Source: Paenibacillus helianthi
GTDB lineage: Bacteria > Bacillota > Bacilli > Paenibacillales > Paenibacillaceae
NCBI RefSeq assembly: GCF_001909055.1
Contig: NZ_LVWI01000001.1
Coordinates: 558,001 to 622,000 of the forward strand
DNA: 64,000 nt
Reading direction: 5' to 3'
The notes below the pieces were generated by a model that was given only the letters and a program-made list of their open reading frames with translations, was not told the DNA's origin and searched no databases. Below are positions 17,872-28,302 of this stretch, in pieces (position 1 is the stretch's first letter; each line of letters starts with the position of its first letter). Position numbers and translations under genes: made by a program.

Positions 17872-18357
17872 TCACTCCTCAGTTTCGCTGTGTTCAGCTA
17901 TATACTCATACACCTTCTCGGCAATATCCGTGAACAGCACCCCGTTAAGATGATCAATCTCATGCTGAAACGCCCGGGCCAGCAAGCCGCTCCCAGTGAT
18001 TGTTACCTCATTGCCTTCACGGTCAAGTCCGCGAACAGTCACGGTCTCTGCACGGCGCACATCCCCATTTAAACCCGGTATGCTCAGGCAGCCTTCCGGT
18101 CCGAATTGCTCTCCTTCCATGCTGACAATTTCCGGGTTGATCAGCTGGATCAATCCATGTTCTTCATCGGCATCTACTACGATAAGTCGTTTCAAAATGC
18201 CAACCTGCGGGGCAGCCAGTCCAACACCCTCCGCGTCATACATGGTATCCGCCATGTCATCCAGCAGTTTTTGAACATTCGGGGTTATTTTCGTCACTGT
18301 CTTTGCCGTCTTGTGCAGCACTTCATCCGGTTCTTTCACGATCAGCCTTATAGCCAT
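17872..18357 (-). CDS. def: Peptide deformylase
   Basis: The 161-residue protein has the three deformylase motifs: [18 protein letters not shown] (metal-binding Cys) and [13 protein letters not shown] (two metal-binding His and the catalytic Glu). It removes the N-formyl group from new proteins. At this length, and lacking the insert of type 2 enzymes, it is a type 1 deformylase. It is the first gene of the def-fmt-rsmB unit. The 125 nt between it and priA hold no recognisable gene or signal. Confidence 0.97.
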   Translation of the reverse strand: MAIRLIVKEPDEVLHKTAKTVTKITPNVQKLLDDMADTMYDAEGVGLAAPQVGILKRLIVVDADEEHGLIQLINPEIVSMEGEQFGPEGCLSIPGLNGDVRRAETVTVRGLDREGNEVTITGSGLLARAFQHEIDHLNGVLFTDIAEKVYEYIAEHSETEE

Positions 18358-18482
18358 ACAAACACACCGTCCTTGAACATTTCTATAGTATATCTAATTC
18401 TAATCAATCTAAGCTCGCTTCAGCTCTATATTCGCATTTAAGAATTCTCTGCAATGCGTACCTATTGTAACATGCCTGATGA

Positions 18483-21014
18483 TTACATCAACATCTGCGG
18501 ATCTACATCCAGGCTGATTTGAAGTCCTGTATCTCTTACCGAATCCTCAAGTTCTTCTGCCACCTGTCGGGCCAGTCCGATCGCATCAATGGGGCCGCGC
18601 CACTTGATAATGCATTGAAATCTGTATCTGCCTTTTAGCCGGGGCAGCGGAGAAGCGACAGGTCCAAGTAAATCGAGCGCATCGGTTGACAGCTTATCCA
18701 GACTGCCGAACCAGCGTAGCTGGCGAGCCTTTCCCTGCAGGTTCAGCGCATAATTCTCTGCCATCCGCAGCAGTACGGGAAGCTGTTCGTGGGAGAGCGT
18801 AACAAGAATCAGACGGCAATACGGCGGATAATGCAGCTCCCGGCGGTGTTTCAGCTCTTCCCGCACAAAGGAGTGATAATCATGTCCGCTGGCATGCACT
18901 ATGGAATAGTGCTCCGGCGTATACGACTGCACTACTACTTCGCCGGGAAGCTGGTGGCGTCCCGCTCTCCCGGCGACCTGCGTCAGCAGCTGAAAGGTCT
19001 TCTCAGCCGCCCGGAAGTCCGGCAAATTCAATGCAGAATCTGCTGTGATTACACCTACCAGTGTAACATCAGGAAAGTCCAGCCCTTTAGCTACCATTTG
19101 CGTACCCAGCAGCACATCGGCTTTCTTATCCCTGAACTGGTTCAGCAGCTTCTCATGCGAACCCTTCTCTGTGGTTGTATCGACATCCATACGGATGACA
19201 CGGATACCCGGGAACAACTTCCCCAGCTCCTCTTCCACCCGCTGGGTCCCAGTACCAAAGAAGCGGATATGCTCGCTTCCGCATTCCGGACAAAGCTTAG
19301 GCGCAGGTTCAGCATGACCGCAGTAATGGCAGCGGAGGTTATCGCTGCGGCTGTGGTAGGTCAAGGAAATATCACACTCGGGACAGCCAGCCACATACCC
19401 GCAGCTGCGGCACATCACAAAGGTGGAAAACCCCCTGCGGTTCAGAAGAAGCACCGTCTGTTCCCCGCGTTCCAGCCTGCTCTCCAGAGCGGCATGGAGC
19501 CGGCGGCTGAACATCGAACGATTTCCTTCCTTAAGCTCCTCCCGCATGTCAGTCACATGCACCTTAGGCAATTCATTGCCGAGTGCACGGCTCGGCATGT
19601 GAAGGAGAACAGGCGAAAAATGAATATCGCTCTGGGAGCGGGCCGCATGATAGCTCTCCAGAGAAGGAGTCGCGGAGCCGAGAATCACTGCAGCTCCACC
19701 CTGTTCTGCTCTGCGGACCGCAACATCACGGGCATGGTATTTCGGATTTTCCTCCTGCTTATAGGAGGATTCATGTTCTTCATCCATGATGATGAGACCC
19801 AGATTCACGAACGGAGCAAAAACTGCGGAACGGGCGCCTACCGCCACCGTTGCTTTGCCTTCGCGGATTTTACGCCATTCATCGTATCGTTCACCGACAG
19901 ACAGCCGGCTGTGCATCACTGCCACTCCGCTTCCGAAGCGGCCTTTGAACCGCTCAACCATTTGCGGGGTCAGAGCAATCTCGGGAACCAGCACCACAGC
20001 CTGACGGCCCTGATCCACACAGCGCTGGATACACTGCAGGTAAATTTCTGTTTTGCCGCTCCCGGTTACCCCATGCAGCAGAAACACCTCATGCCGCTGC
20101 GCATCGACGGTTGATGCGATACGCGTATATACCGCTTCCTGCTCGGCTGTCAGCGGCAATGGAGCACTGGGCTTGAAATCACGCCCCTGGTAAGGATCAC
20201 GGTATACTTCAATCTCAGTGATCTCAATGAACCCCTTATCCTCCAGCGCTTTTACCGTCCCGGCTGTGACCTGCAGAACCGACAATACATCCTTCATCGG
20301 CATGGGCAGCAAGGCTTCCATCTCGATCAAAAAGGACAATACTTCTTTTTGGCGGGCTGAACGCGCCGAAAATCCGGCCAGTGATTCACGGGCTGCGGAG
20401 AGTCCAATGGCGAGATCGACTGCCTTCAGCTTCTTCTTGCCCATCTTATCCTTAATCGACTGACTCTCAGCCAATACACCGCGGCGGAGCATAAACTTCA
20501 CCGTTTCTGCAGCCTGAGGAAAGGTCTTTGTCAGAAGCTTCATAGAGACTTCTCCATGTCGTCCCACAAATTCAGTAATCCGGCTCTCCTCCTGATCCAG
20601 TTCCAGGAACAAAGGGAACAGCTCATCCGTGCTGCCGCCGCTGTCTTCTGCAGCATCACCAAGCGTAATAAGCCGTTCGGCTTTACCTTTGAGAGCTGTT
20701 GGAAGCATCGCCTGAAGCGCAGAAATACGTCTGCAGGCATATCTTTGGCTCATCCAGTCCCCTAGCTCTACTAACTCCGGGGAAAGCGGGGGAAGCAAGT
20801 CCAGCACTTCCTGAATGGGCTTCAATCCCGATACTGCACCAATCTCACCAGATTCCAGCGAGACGACAAAGCCTTGCACCGTTCGGTGTCCAAAGGGCAC
20901 TGCCACCCGGCTTCCCACTTCGATCCACAGCTTAAGCGAGTCCGGTATCAAATAGTCAAAAGGCCGGTCAGTGCTGCGTACAGGAACATCGACAATGACC
21001 TTGGCTATCTCCAT
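18483..21014 (-). CDS. priA: Primosomal replication restart helicase PriA
   Basis: The 843-residue protein carries the N-terminal 3'-DNA-binding domain (VIVDVPVRSTDRPFDYLIPD) and a winged-helix region. The helicase core has Walker A LLHGVTGSGKTEIYLQ, DEEHE, ILGSATPSLES and TQVAGRAGRHQLPG. Eight zinc-ligand cysteines are arranged as four CxxC pairs between about residues 545 and 590 (CRSCGYVAGCPEC, CHYCGH, CPECGS). It reloads the replicative helicase at stalled forks. Its ATG overlaps the last base of the coaBC stop codon, so the two are coupled. Confidence 0.97.
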   Translation of the reverse strand: MEIAKVIVDVPVRSTDRPFDYLIPDSLKLWIEVGSRVAVPFGHRTVQGFVVSLESGEIGAVSGLKPIQEVLDLLPPLSPELVELGDWMSQRYACRRISALQAMLPTALKGKAERLITLGDAAEDSGGSTDELFPLFLELDQEESRITEFVGRHGEVSMKLLTKTFPQAAETVKFMLRRGVLAESQSIKDKMGKKKLKAVDLAIGLSAARESLAGFSARSARQKEVLSFLIEMEALLPMPMKDVLSVLQVTAGTVKALEDKGFIEITEIEVYRDPYQGRDFKPSAPLPLTAEQEAVYTRIASTVDAQRHEVFLLHGVTGSGKTEIYLQCIQRCVDQGRQAVVLVPEIALTPQMVERFKGRFGSGVAVMHSRLSVGERYDEWRKIREGKATVAVGARSAVFAPFVNLGLIIMDEEHESSYKQEENPKYHARDVAVRRAEQGGAAVILGSATPSLESYHAARSQSDIHFSPVLLHMPSRALGNELPKVHVTDMREELKEGNRSMFSRRLHAALESRLERGEQTVLLLNRRGFSTFVMCRSCGYVAGCPECDISLTYHSRSDNLRCHYCGHAEPAPKLCPECGSEHIRFFGTGTQRVEEELGKLFPGIRVIRMDVDTTTEKGSHEKLLNQFRDKKADVLLGTQMVAKGLDFPDVTLVGVITADSALNLPDFRAAEKTFQLLTQVAGRAGRHQLPGEVVVQSYTPEHYSIVHASGHDYHSFVREELKHRRELHYPPYCRLILVTLSHEQLPVLLRMAENYALNLQGKARQLRWFGSLDKLSTDALDLLGPVASPLPRLKGRYRFQCIIKWRGPIDAIGLARQVAEELEDSVRDTGLQISLDVDPQMLM

Positions 21015-22246
21015 TATAATCCTGCTCCGGCAATGCGCGCTGCCGCCAACTGCAGGACCTGCCGGGCGACTTCGTCTTTGGAGACCTGTGGAAGATCAAA
21101 CACAAGGCCATTAGCATCATAGACGGCTACGATGTTGGTATCTGTCCCAAAACCCGCACCTTCAGCCGCGACATCATTAGCAACGATCAGATCCAGGTTT
21201 TTACGGACCAGCTTGTCCTTGGCATACAATTCTGCATTGCCTGTTTCCGCAGCAAACCCGATCAAAAATTGCTTATCCTTCGTTTTTCCGAGGCTCTCTA
21301 GGATATCCGTCGTCTTCACCAGTTCAAGAGTCAACGTTTCTCCGCTCTTCTTGATTTTGGAGTCGGCACTCTGCCGAGGACGGTAATCCGAAACTGCAGC
21401 AGCCTTGATCAAGAGATCGCAATCCTTCCAGCGGCTCACCACTGCATCATACATCTCCGCAGCCGATTCCACCCTCACGACTTGAATCTCCGGATCCTGT
21501 GGAGGTGCTTCATCAGTGCGCGCTGCGATAAGCGTTACCTCGGCTCCCATTGCACGTGCAGCACGGGTTAGGGCAAAGCCCATTTTGCCGGAGGAATCAT
21601 TGGTAATATAACGGACCGGATCAATCCGTTCAATCGTACCGCCAGCGGTGATGATGACTTTTTTCCCGGTAAGAGGCCCGTTCACTGCAGCATGTTGTAG
21701 AGCAAAAAATTGCTCCACCACCTGCACTATCGCTTCAGGCTCCTCCAGCCGACCTTTCCCTACATAACCGCAGGCCAGCAGACCCTCACCAGGCTCGATA
21801 AATTTCACTCCCCGCTTATACAGCGTATTGATGTTATCGAGGACCGCCGGATGCTGATACATATGTACATTCATGGCCGGTGCCACCATAACGGGAGCGG
21901 TTGCTGCGAGCAGCGTGGTGGACAGCATATCATCGGCCAGCCCATGTGCCATTTTAGCGATGATATTGGCGGTTGCCGGTGCGATCAGAATAAGATCGGC
22001 GGAATCTGCCAGGTCAATATGCGAAATCGAAGACGGATCACGCTCCTGAAAGGTATCGCTGTAAACACGCTGCTTGGACAAAGACTGCAACGTCAGCTCG
22101 GTAATGAACTGCTTGGCCGAGGCCGTCATGATCACATGCACTGTGGCTCCTTTTTGCGTAAGCTTGCTGGTCAAGGCAGCCCCTTTGTAAGCAGCAATTC
22201 CACCGGTAATCCCCAATATAATCGTTTTGCCCTGTAAGCTCTTCAA
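21014..22246 (-). CDS. coaBC: Bifunctional phosphopantothenoylcysteine decarboxylase / phosphopantothenate-cysteine ligase
   Basis: The 410-residue protein has the flavin decarboxylase half (IILGITGGIAAYKGAALTSKL; catalytic His in ISHIDLAD; PAMNVHMYQHPAV; CGYVGKGRLEEPE) and then the CTP-dependent ligase half (ITAGGTIERIDPVRYITNDSSGKMG; KIKKSGETLTLELVKTTDIL). It performs two consecutive steps of coenzyme A synthesis. I chose the TTG at 22246, with GGGGGGAG 6 nt upstream; an ATG 14 codons earlier has no such site. Confidence 0.96.
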   Translation of the reverse strand: MKSLQGKTIILGITGGIAAYKGAALTSKLTQKGATVHVIMTASAKQFITELTLQSLSKQRVYSDTFQERDPSSISHIDLADSADLILIAPATANIIAKMAHGLADDMLSTTLLAATAPVMVAPAMNVHMYQHPAVLDNINTLYKRGVKFIEPGEGLLACGYVGKGRLEEPEAIVQVVEQFFALQHAAVNGPLTGKKVIITAGGTIERIDPVRYITNDSSGKMGFALTRAARAMGAEVTLIAARTDEAPPQDPEIQVVRVESAAEMYDAVVSRWKDCDLLIKAAAVSDYRPRQSADSKIKKSGETLTLELVKTTDILESLGKTKDKQFLIGFAAETGNAELYAKDKLVRKNLDLIVANDVAAEGAGFGTDTNIVAVYDANGLVFDLPQVSKDEVARQVLQLAAARIAGAGL

Positions 22247-22327
22247 CTGAATCTCCCCCCTGTTCCCTTGCTTAGCGTCCATAACCATCAGATATGAAAG
22301 AAAAACTGAAAATCCTCACTTTTTGAG

Positions 22328-22351
22328 AAAAAAATAACAACCTTCCGGTTG
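22328..22351 (-). terminator. Terminator after rpoZ
   Basis: On the minus strand ACAACC-GGAA-GGTTGT is followed by TATTTTTTT; a second small hairpin AGCCCAGACCGGGCT (22359-22373) precedes it. Confidence 0.65.
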
Positions 22352-22402
22352 TCGGTACAGCCCGGTCTGGGCTATTTAAAATAATTGACCTCTAACCCAA
22401 GA

Positions 22403-22443
22403 AGAAACGGCAGCAACCCATACAAATGGCTACGTCCGTTTCT
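22403..22443. repeat. Dispersed palindromic intergenic repeat, copy B
   Basis: AGAAACGG (22403-22410) and CCGTTTCT (22436-22443) are perfect 8-bp outer arms around a diverged inner stem. It lies between rpoZ and coaBC. Confidence 0.45.
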
Positions 22444-22471
22444 GACAATGGCCTAGCAGGAATAGCTCGGA

Positions 22472-22672
22472 CTACTCTTCTCCGCGGGTCACAATGATGC
22501 GGTCTTCATAAATCTCTTCCAGAGCAACACCGACGTTCTTATGTGATCTCGGAGCTTTGATATCGGTCTTGCCGCCTTCGCGTAGTGCTCTTGCCCGGCG
22601 GGCTGCTGCAACAACCAAGGAATACTTGCTGTCGACTTTGGTCATCATTTCGTCAATGGATGGATATAGCAT
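22472..22672 (-). CDS. rpoZ: DNA-directed RNA polymerase subunit omega
   Basis: The 66-residue protein begins [20 protein letters not shown] and continues [13 protein letters not shown], the omega core that wraps the beta' C-terminus. It ends in [17 protein letters not shown]. It assists RNA polymerase assembly. The ATG at 22672 has GAGGTG 7-8 nt upstream; an in-frame GTG three codons earlier overlaps that site. It follows gmk by 55 nt, as in Bacillus. Confidence 0.96.
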   Translation of the reverse strand: MLYPSIDEMMTKVDSKYSLVVAAARRARALREGGKTDIKAPRSHKNVGVALEEIYEDRIIVTRGEE

Positions 22673-22727
22673 GTAAAACACCTCTTCATCTTTTACTGTG
22701 ATATGAGCTTGAGTTCTGACGTACCTA

Positions 22728-23297
22728 TCATCTCACCTTACAATGTTCGGCGATGATGATGCTTTCTATTCGCTTGCAGGCCAGATCAATCTCATCATTC
22801 ACTACTGCATAATCGTAATGCTGGATCAGGCCGATCTCATCCTCTGCCACGGACATACGGTGGTTAATGACATCAGGGTGCTCCGTACCGCGTCCGCGGA
22901 TGCGGTCCTTCAATTCGTCCATGGACGGTGGAAGAAGGAACACAAAGATACCTTCGGGAAATTTGTCTTTGACTTTGAGGGCTCCCTGAACTTCGATCTC
23001 CAGAATAATGTCTCTTCCGCTGTCGAGTGTTCGCTCCACAAAATCACGCGGAGTACCGTAATAGTTGCCTACGTACTCCGCATATTCAAGCAGTTGATCG
23101 GCTTCAATCATAGCCGAAAACTGCTCTCTGGTTTTGAAAAAATAATTGACTCCGTTTTCTTCGCCTTCACGCGGCAAACGCGTTGTGGCGGAAACGGAAT
23201 AGACTAGTTCAGGCATCTTCGGCCGCAGTGCGGAACATACAGTTCCTTTACCAACACCGGACGGGCCGGATAGTATGATCAGCAATCCTTTTGACAT
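22728..23297 (-). CDS. gmk: Guanylate kinase
   Basis: The 189-residue enzyme has the P-loop [20 protein letters not shown], the GMP-binding segment [35 protein letters not shown] and the lid region [12 protein letters not shown]. It phosphorylates GMP to GDP. The start at 23297 (MSKGLLII) has GGAG 6 nt upstream; the ATG four codons before overlaps that site. It lies 18 nt downstream of remA. Confidence 0.97.
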   Translation of the reverse strand: MSKGLLIILSGPSGVGKGTVCSALRPKMPELVYSVSATTRLPREGEENGVNYFFKTREQFSAMIEADQLLEYAEYVGNYYGTPRDFVERTLDSGRDIILEIEVQGALKVKDKFPEGIFVFLLPPSMDELKDRIRGRGTEHPDVINHRMSVAEDEIGLIQHYDYAVVNDEIDLACKRIESIIIAEHCKVR

Positions 23298-23315
23298 AGT
23301 ACACTCCATTTGTTG

Positions 23316-23576
23316 TTATTCGTCGTTATCGTCATCTTTGCTGGAAAGACGGTGTGCCACAGTCTCTGGCTGCACAGCCGAGAGAATGACATGATCGCTG
23401 TCTGTAATGATGACGGCCCGCGTCCGTCGGCCGTAAGTGGCATCGATCAGCATGTGCCGGTCTCTGGCCTCTTGGATAATACGTTTGATTGGTGCAGATT
23501 CCGGGCTGACTATGGAAATAATTCGGTTGGCCGATACGATATTCCCAAAGCCGATGTTGATTAATTTAATTGCCAT
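23316..23576 (-). CDS. remA: Extracellular matrix regulator RemA (DUF370)
   Basis: The 86-residue protein reads [20 protein letters not shown], then [17 protein letters not shown] and [25 protein letters not shown], characteristic of RemA/YlzA. In Bacillus RemA is a ring-forming DNA-binding activator of biofilm matrix and osmoprotection genes. The position between yicC and gmk is conserved. The C-terminal tail is acidic (KDDDNDE). Confidence 0.95.
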   Translation of the reverse strand: MAIKLINIGFGNIVSANRIISIVSPESAPIKRIIQEARDRHMLIDATYGRRTRAVIITDSDHVILSAVQPETVAHRLSSKDDDNDE

Positions 23577-23627
23577 GTTCCGGTTGTTCCCCCCATAGAT
23601 TACATCTTTGCTTGCTTCAGATCACTG

Positions 23628-24518
23628 TCATTCCAGGTTCGCTGCTTGTTCACGTATCTTCTCCAGCTCAGCCTTCATATCCAGCGTGAGATTCACCAGA
23701 GTCAGATGATTACATTTGGACCCGATTGTATTCGTCTCCCTGTTCATCTCCTGAATGAGAAAATCCAGCTTGCGTCCTGCCGGCTCGCTTCCCTTCAGCA
23801 AAGCCTTGCATTGTTCAAAATGACTGTACAGCCGGGTAAGCTCCTCATCAATATTACAGCGGTCGGCAAAGACAGCAATTTCCATTCCGAATTTATGCTC
23901 TTCAAAAGGGAACGTCCCGTCACTCAGCATGCTGAGCCGCTGGCGCAGCTTCTCACGGTACTCGTTCACCACCACTGGAGCAAGTGCTGCCATTTCAGCA
24001 TGCAGCTCCTTCAGATGATTCAGCCTGCGCCCCAGATCAGCGGCTAGAAATCCGCCTTCACGGGCTCGCATCTCTAACAAAGCTTCCAGACTCTGGTTCA
24101 GACCCTGCTCAAGAATATCCTTGAAGTCCTGGTCCAGGACGGATACATGGGTATCTTCCTTGAACTCCATTACACCTGGCATCGAAAGGATGTCTCGCAG
24201 CAGCAGCTCACCTTGAATCCCAAATTCTTCTTGCAGCTGCTCAGCTGACTTCAAATAGGAACGCACCGCCGAACGGTTCAGCACTTGTGCCAACTCGGCT
24301 TCTTCGGTATGCTCCCTGTTAATGATGACATCTACTCGTCCCCGTTTGATATGAGCTTGAACTTGTCTTCGCAGCATATCCTCATAAATCGTCCAATCCC
24401 GGGGCATCCGCAGTACAACTTCGCAGTAACGGTTATTCACCGATTTAACTTCGAACGTAATCTTGTAACCGCCGAATTGCAGGGATGATTGACCGTATCC
24501 GGTCATGCTAAATGACAA
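23628..24518 (-). CDS. YicC-family endoribonuclease
   Basis: The product is about 296 residues, with the family opening SMTGYGQSSLQFGGYKITFEVKSVNNRYCEVVLRMP and the C-terminal LIQEMNRETNTIGSKCNHLTLV that defines YicC/YloC. Family members act as endoribonucleases in RNA turnover. I chose the TTG at 24518 (giving MSFSMTGYG, as in relatives), with GGATGTG 6 nt upstream. The frame opens five codons earlier at an ATG (24533) that lacks a ribosome-binding site. It starts the yicC-remA-gmk-rpoZ run. Confidence 0.9.
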   Translation of the reverse strand: MSFSMTGYGQSSLQFGGYKITFEVKSVNNRYCEVVLRMPRDWTIYEDMLRRQVQAHIKRGRVDVIINREHTEEAELAQVLNRSAVRSYLKSAEQLQEEFGIQGELLLRDILSMPGVMEFKEDTHVSVLDQDFKDILEQGLNQSLEALLEMRAREGGFLAADLGRRLNHLKELHAEMAALAPVVVNEYREKLRQRLSMLSDGTFPFEEHKFGMEIAVFADRCNIDEELTRLYSHFEQCKALLKGSEPAGRKLDFLIQEMNRETNTIGSKCNHLTLVNLTLDMKAELEKIREQAANLE

Positions 24519-24556
24519 CGGAATCACATCCATTACACTATTGTAATTGATTCTTA

Positions 24557-26431
24557 CTAGCGAAACAAGGGGGACAATTTACGTCCTTGTTTCTCCCACA
24601 CATACTCCAGGAGCTGCACACTCATATCATAGAACATGAACGGCGTCATTAAATAGATGCCATTAAAATGCCTAGTAGCCGCATCCAGCAGCTCTTTGGC
24701 AATCCGCACACCCTCTGCACGTCCTTCTTCGCCTTCCAGACCCTGCATCCGGCTTCGTACTTCTGGGGACAGCTGAATGCCGGGAACTTCATTATGAAGA
24801 TATTCCGCGTTACGTCCGCTGGCCAGCGGCATGATACCAATAAAAATAGGGATCTCCAGGTGCGCCGTAGCCTTTGCAATGCGTTCGATCAGCTCAGGAT
24901 CGTAGACTGGCTGGGTCATGATATAGTCGGCGCCGGAGGCAATCTTTTTCTCCAGACGTTCAACCGCCTTGTCCAAATGCTTAACATTCGGGTTGAATGC
25001 GGCTCCGATAACAAAATTCGCGTTCTGCTTCAGCGGCTTGCCGGAAAAGGCGATGCCGTCATTCAACTGCTTGATCATCCGTATAATTTCAAATGAGGTC
25101 AGATCGTAGATGGAGCTTGAACCCGGCAAATCGCCGAATCTGGCCGGATCACCCGTAACTGCCAGCACATGGTCAATGCCCAAGGCATCGAAGCCCATGA
25201 GATGGGATTGGGTTCCGATCAGATTGCGGTCACGGCAGGCAATATGAACCAGAGGACGCAGGCCCGTACGGGCCTGAACCAGATGCCCCAGCGCCATGTT
25301 GCTCATCCGTGTCACAGCAAGCGAGTTATCCGCAAGCGTCAGAGCATCTGCACCTGCTCTTCGCAGCGCTTCCGCGCCACGCATGAACTTTGCAATATCC
25401 AGATCACGCGGCGGATCAAGCTCAACGATCACCGTGTGGCGTTCCTTGACCAGATCGACCAGTGTCGGTTCATGACCATCACGTTCTTCGTTGTCTCCCA
25501 GATGCTCCTGTACCGTCAGGCGCTCCAGCTTGTTCTGGGCTGTCGGCTCCGGCAGAGGCTGCGGCGAATACTCGCGAAGAGCGGCAGAGATCTCAGCGAT
25601 ATGCTGTGGCGTTGTGCCGCAGCAGCCCCCAATAATACGGGCACCCATATCCGCAAAAACCGGGGCCATCTGGCCGAAATAATCCGGCGAGGCACCATAC
25701 CGGTACTGCCCGTCCACATAATCGGCGATACCCGCATTAGGATATACCGAAGCGGGGAGCCTTAAGCTGCCCTGCAGTGATTTCAGTGCACGCTTAATGC
25801 CATTAGGTCCGGTTCGGCAGTTAAAGCCGATAATATCCGCACCGTCCTGCTCCAGAATATGAAAAGCCTCCGTCAGCGTTAATCCGTCCAGGGTGCGTGC
25901 GGTCTCATCTACAGCCAGCTGGCAGATCACCGGAAGCTCGCTGAGCTTGCGGACCGCTCTTAATGCCAGATGCAGCTCCTCCACATCATAGAACGTTTCC
26001 AGCATAATCCCGTCAGGCTGCTCTTCCAAAAGCGCCGAAAACTGCTGGGCATAAAACCGTTTCAGCTCGGTGCTGGACAGGTTTGCCCGTTTACCGGCAC
26101 GGATTGAACCAACCGCACCTACGACATAACCGGTATCCCCGGCAGCATGCCGTGCAATCCGTACACCTGCGCGGTTGATTTCATCCACCTTGGCCTCCAG
26201 GCCAAATTTGGACAGCTTGTCATAATTGGCAGAGTAAGTATTACTCTCCAGCAGCACCGCTCCCGCTTCAATATAGCTCCGGTGTACATCTTCAATAACC
26301 TCCGGAGAGGTCAGATTCAATTCTTCATAGGAGATGCCGACCGGGAAGCCTTTTTGATATAAAAAGGTTCCCATCGCTCCGTCTCCGACCAACACGTTAT
26401 TCTTCCATGCAGAGCGCAAATCCGGCTTCAC
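24557..26431 (-). CDS. Bifunctional homocysteine S-methyltransferase / 5,10-methylenetetrahydrofolate reductase
   Basis: The 624-residue fusion has an N-terminal homocysteine methyltransferase barrel (residues 1-290: VGDGAMGTFLYQKGFPVG, zinc-ligand Cys in GFNCRTGP and GGCCGTTPQHI). The C-terminal MTHFR flavoprotein (about 325-624) includes IVELDPPRDLDIAKFMRGAE and AVTGDPARFGDLPG. It matches Bacillus YitJ, making methionine from homocysteine using folate one-carbon units. The start is GTG with AGGGAGG upstream. No S-box (SAM-I) riboswitch fits in the 150-nt upstream gap, unlike yitJ in Bacillus. It sits next to yicC, which is not its Bacillus location. Confidence 0.95.
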   Translation of the reverse strand: MKPDLRSAWKNNVLVGDGAMGTFLYQKGFPVGISYEELNLTSPEVIEDVHRSYIEAGAVLLESNTYSANYDKLSKFGLEAKVDEINRAGVRIARHAAGDTGYVVGAVGSIRAGKRANLSSTELKRFYAQQFSALLEEQPDGIMLETFYDVEELHLALRAVRKLSELPVICQLAVDETARTLDGLTLTEAFHILEQDGADIIGFNCRTGPNGIKRALKSLQGSLRLPASVYPNAGIADYVDGQYRYGASPDYFGQMAPVFADMGARIIGGCCGTTPQHIAEISAALREYSPQPLPEPTAQNKLERLTVQEHLGDNEERDGHEPTLVDLVKERHTVIVELDPPRDLDIAKFMRGAEALRRAGADALTLADNSLAVTRMSNMALGHLVQARTGLRPLVHIACRDRNLIGTQSHLMGFDALGIDHVLAVTGDPARFGDLPGSSSIYDLTSFEIIRMIKQLNDGIAFSGKPLKQNANFVIGAAFNPNVKHLDKAVERLEKKIASGADYIMTQPVYDPELIERIAKATAHLEIPIFIGIMPLASGRNAEYLHNEVPGIQLSPEVRSRMQGLEGEEGRAEGVRIAKELLDAATRHFNGIYLMTPFMFYDMSVQLLEYVWEKQGRKLSPLFR

Positions 26432-26537
26432 CGTAAGAACCTCCCTTAATCAGTCCATAGTTTCATACTAATGTAACATAAATCGGGATGGATGATAAGC
26501 TTTCAGCAGGCAAAAGCCATTCATATTACCAGACCCT

Positions 26538-26570
26538 AAAAAAAGCAAATCCCCGAATCGGAGATTTGCT
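26538..26570 (-). terminator. Terminator of the binding-protein/chemoreceptor operon
   Basis: On the minus strand AGCAAATC pairs with GATTTGCT around TCCGATTCGGG, followed by TTTTTT. Confidence 0.9.
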
Positions 26571-26586
26571 GTAAAAGTAATGAGGA

Positions 26587-28302
26587 TTAGCTTATTTTGA
26601 ATTTTCCAGCCAGTTCTAATAATTCTTCAGACATTTTTGCCAGAGCCATTGAAGCACTATTGACTTCTTCTACCGTCGCCAGCGTTTCCTGCGCAGAAGC
26701 TGAAACACTCTGTGTCCCACCGGATGTTTCACTGACAATTACAGATATCCCTTCAAAAGCTGTTACCAGATTTTTGGTATCACTGGACATTTCTTTGGAA
26801 GCCTCGGAAACTTCACTGATCTCAGCGGTCACACCATGCATAGCCACTTCTATCTGTTCAAAAGCTTCTCCTGCTTCAGTGACGGAACGTATTCCCTCAA
26901 GTACCTCTTCTTCGCCTTTCAATACCCTGGATACACTGATTTCGCTCTCCAGCTGGATGCTCTTGATGACCTCAGAGATCTGCTTTCCAGACATAGCAGT
27001 CTGGTCAGCAAGCTTTTTCACCTCAGAAGCTACAACCGCAAATCCTCTGCCGGCTTCTCCTGCACGCGCCGCTTCGATGGAGGCATTCAAAGATAACAGA
27101 TTCGTCTGTCCTGCAATCTCATTAATAAAGTTAATAATCGTACCGATTTCCTTTGATTTTTCACCTAGTGATTTAACGGATACGGCAACCTCAGTAGAGT
27201 TATTCTGGATCGAAGCCATTTGCTGTATCGCTGACTTAACCGCGTCAGATCCCTGTACCACAATTTGCGAAGCATTAATGGCGGACTGGTTCACACTGGA
27301 GGCACTTTCTTCAATAAAAACTGCCTGCTCATTCATCCGGTTTACCATTTTCATGCTTCCGGCAATACTCTCAACTTGTTTTTCCGTACCTTGGGCCAGA
27401 TCCTCAGTAATATGAGCAATATGTTCAGTGGCCTGGCTTGTTTGTTCAGCACCGGCTGTCAGTTCTTCGGCGGATGCTGCAACCTGCTCTGCATGAGACC
27501 CGATTTCCTGAATCAGATGCCGCAGATTGCCCGACATGTGATTAAAGGAAACCGCCAAATCGCCAAGCTCATCCTTGTTCTTGATTCGAATCTCGTTAAC
27601 TGTCAAATCTCCGTTTGCAATCCGCACAGCAGCTGTCTGCAGCAGCTTAATGGGCTTCGTTATCTGACTGCTGATCAGCAGAGATGATGCCGCTGCCGCA
27701 ATTAGAGATATGATGATGACTCCAATTATCGTGGATTCCACATCTTTTGCACGTTGCTGCGCCATGGCAATTTTATGATCAGCTTCCGTCTGTTCCGTAG
27801 TAACCAGGTTACGGGCTACTTCAACAAATTTATCCAACACGACGCTCTGATTTACTGCAATAGATACTATGCTCTCTGATTCACCTTTATTTTTAGCGTC
27901 AATCATCTGATCGGATATTACGATGAATTGCAGTTGCAGCAAATCTAATCCGGCCAAAATCTGCTGTTTACCGGGATCTGTGATCAGTGATTCCAGCTTC
28001 GCATGATGTTCCGTGAATTTGAGGCGTGCAGCTGCATAGGCATCCATTTTTTTCGGATCTGCAGAAATGATAAAATCGGATACATCCGCATGTTCAGATT
28101 CGATGGTAGTGTTCAAATCTTTTATTAAGCCTATTGTAGCCACTTGTTTTTTGAGGAGGCTGGTATAGGTTCCGTTAATTTGCGAGAGATACATGTACCC
28201 GGTAACTCCGATAAACACCAGCAAAATCAAAACGATACCAAACCCTATGTAAAGACGCTGTTTTATACTTTTCGCTTGAAAGATACTCTGCATCCTGTTC
28301 AC
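26587..28302 (-). CDS. Methyl-accepting chemotaxis protein (4-helix-bundle sensor, HAMP)
   Basis: The 571-residue receptor has membrane segments at about 17-39 and 190-211, an extracellular four-helix-bundle type sensor between them, a HAMP domain (212-265) and a long coiled-coil signalling domain. Its tip carries the conserved [20 protein letters not shown] and [18 protein letters not shown]. It should control the CheA kinase. The GTG start overlaps the stop codon of the upstream binding-protein gene by 4 nt, with GGAGGG 6 nt before it, so the two are made together. This suggests the receptor senses the ligand-loaded binding protein. Confidence 0.93.
   Translation of the reverse strand: MNRMQSIFQAKSIKQRLYIGFGIVLILLVFIGVTGYMYLSQINGTYTSLLKKQVATIGLIKDLNTTIESEHADVSDFIISADPKKMDAYAAARLKFTEHHAKLESLITDPGKQQILAGLDLLQLQFIVISDQMIDAKNKGESESIVSIAVNQSVVLDKFVEVARNLVTTEQTEADHKIAMAQQRAKDVESTIIGVIIISLIAAAASSLLISSQITKPIKLLQTAAVRIANGDLTVNEIRIKNKDELGDLAVSFNHMSGNLRHLIQEIGSHAEQVAASAEELTAGAEQTSQATEHIAHITEDLAQGTEKQVESIAGSMKMVNRMNEQAVFIEESASSVNQSAINASQIVVQGSDAVKSAIQQMASIQNNSTEVAVSVKSLGEKSKEIGTIINFINEIAGQTNLLSLNASIEAARAGEAGRGFAVVASEVKKLADQTAMSGKQISEVIKSIQLESEISVSRVLKGEEEVLEGIRSVTEAGEAFEQIEVAMHGVTAEISEVSEASKEMSSDTKNLVTAFEGISVIVSETSGGTQSVSASAQETLATVEEVNSASMALAKMSEELLELAGKFKIS

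Noticed and set aside
18789..20114. Plus-strand open frame of 441 codons opposite priA
   Set aside because: Antisense of priA; its composition is rich in Arg, His and Cys, as expected for a shadow frame.
26432..26586. S-box (SAM) riboswitch upstream of the methionine fusion enzyme
   Set aside because: Expected S-box conserved sequences are not seen and the gap is short.
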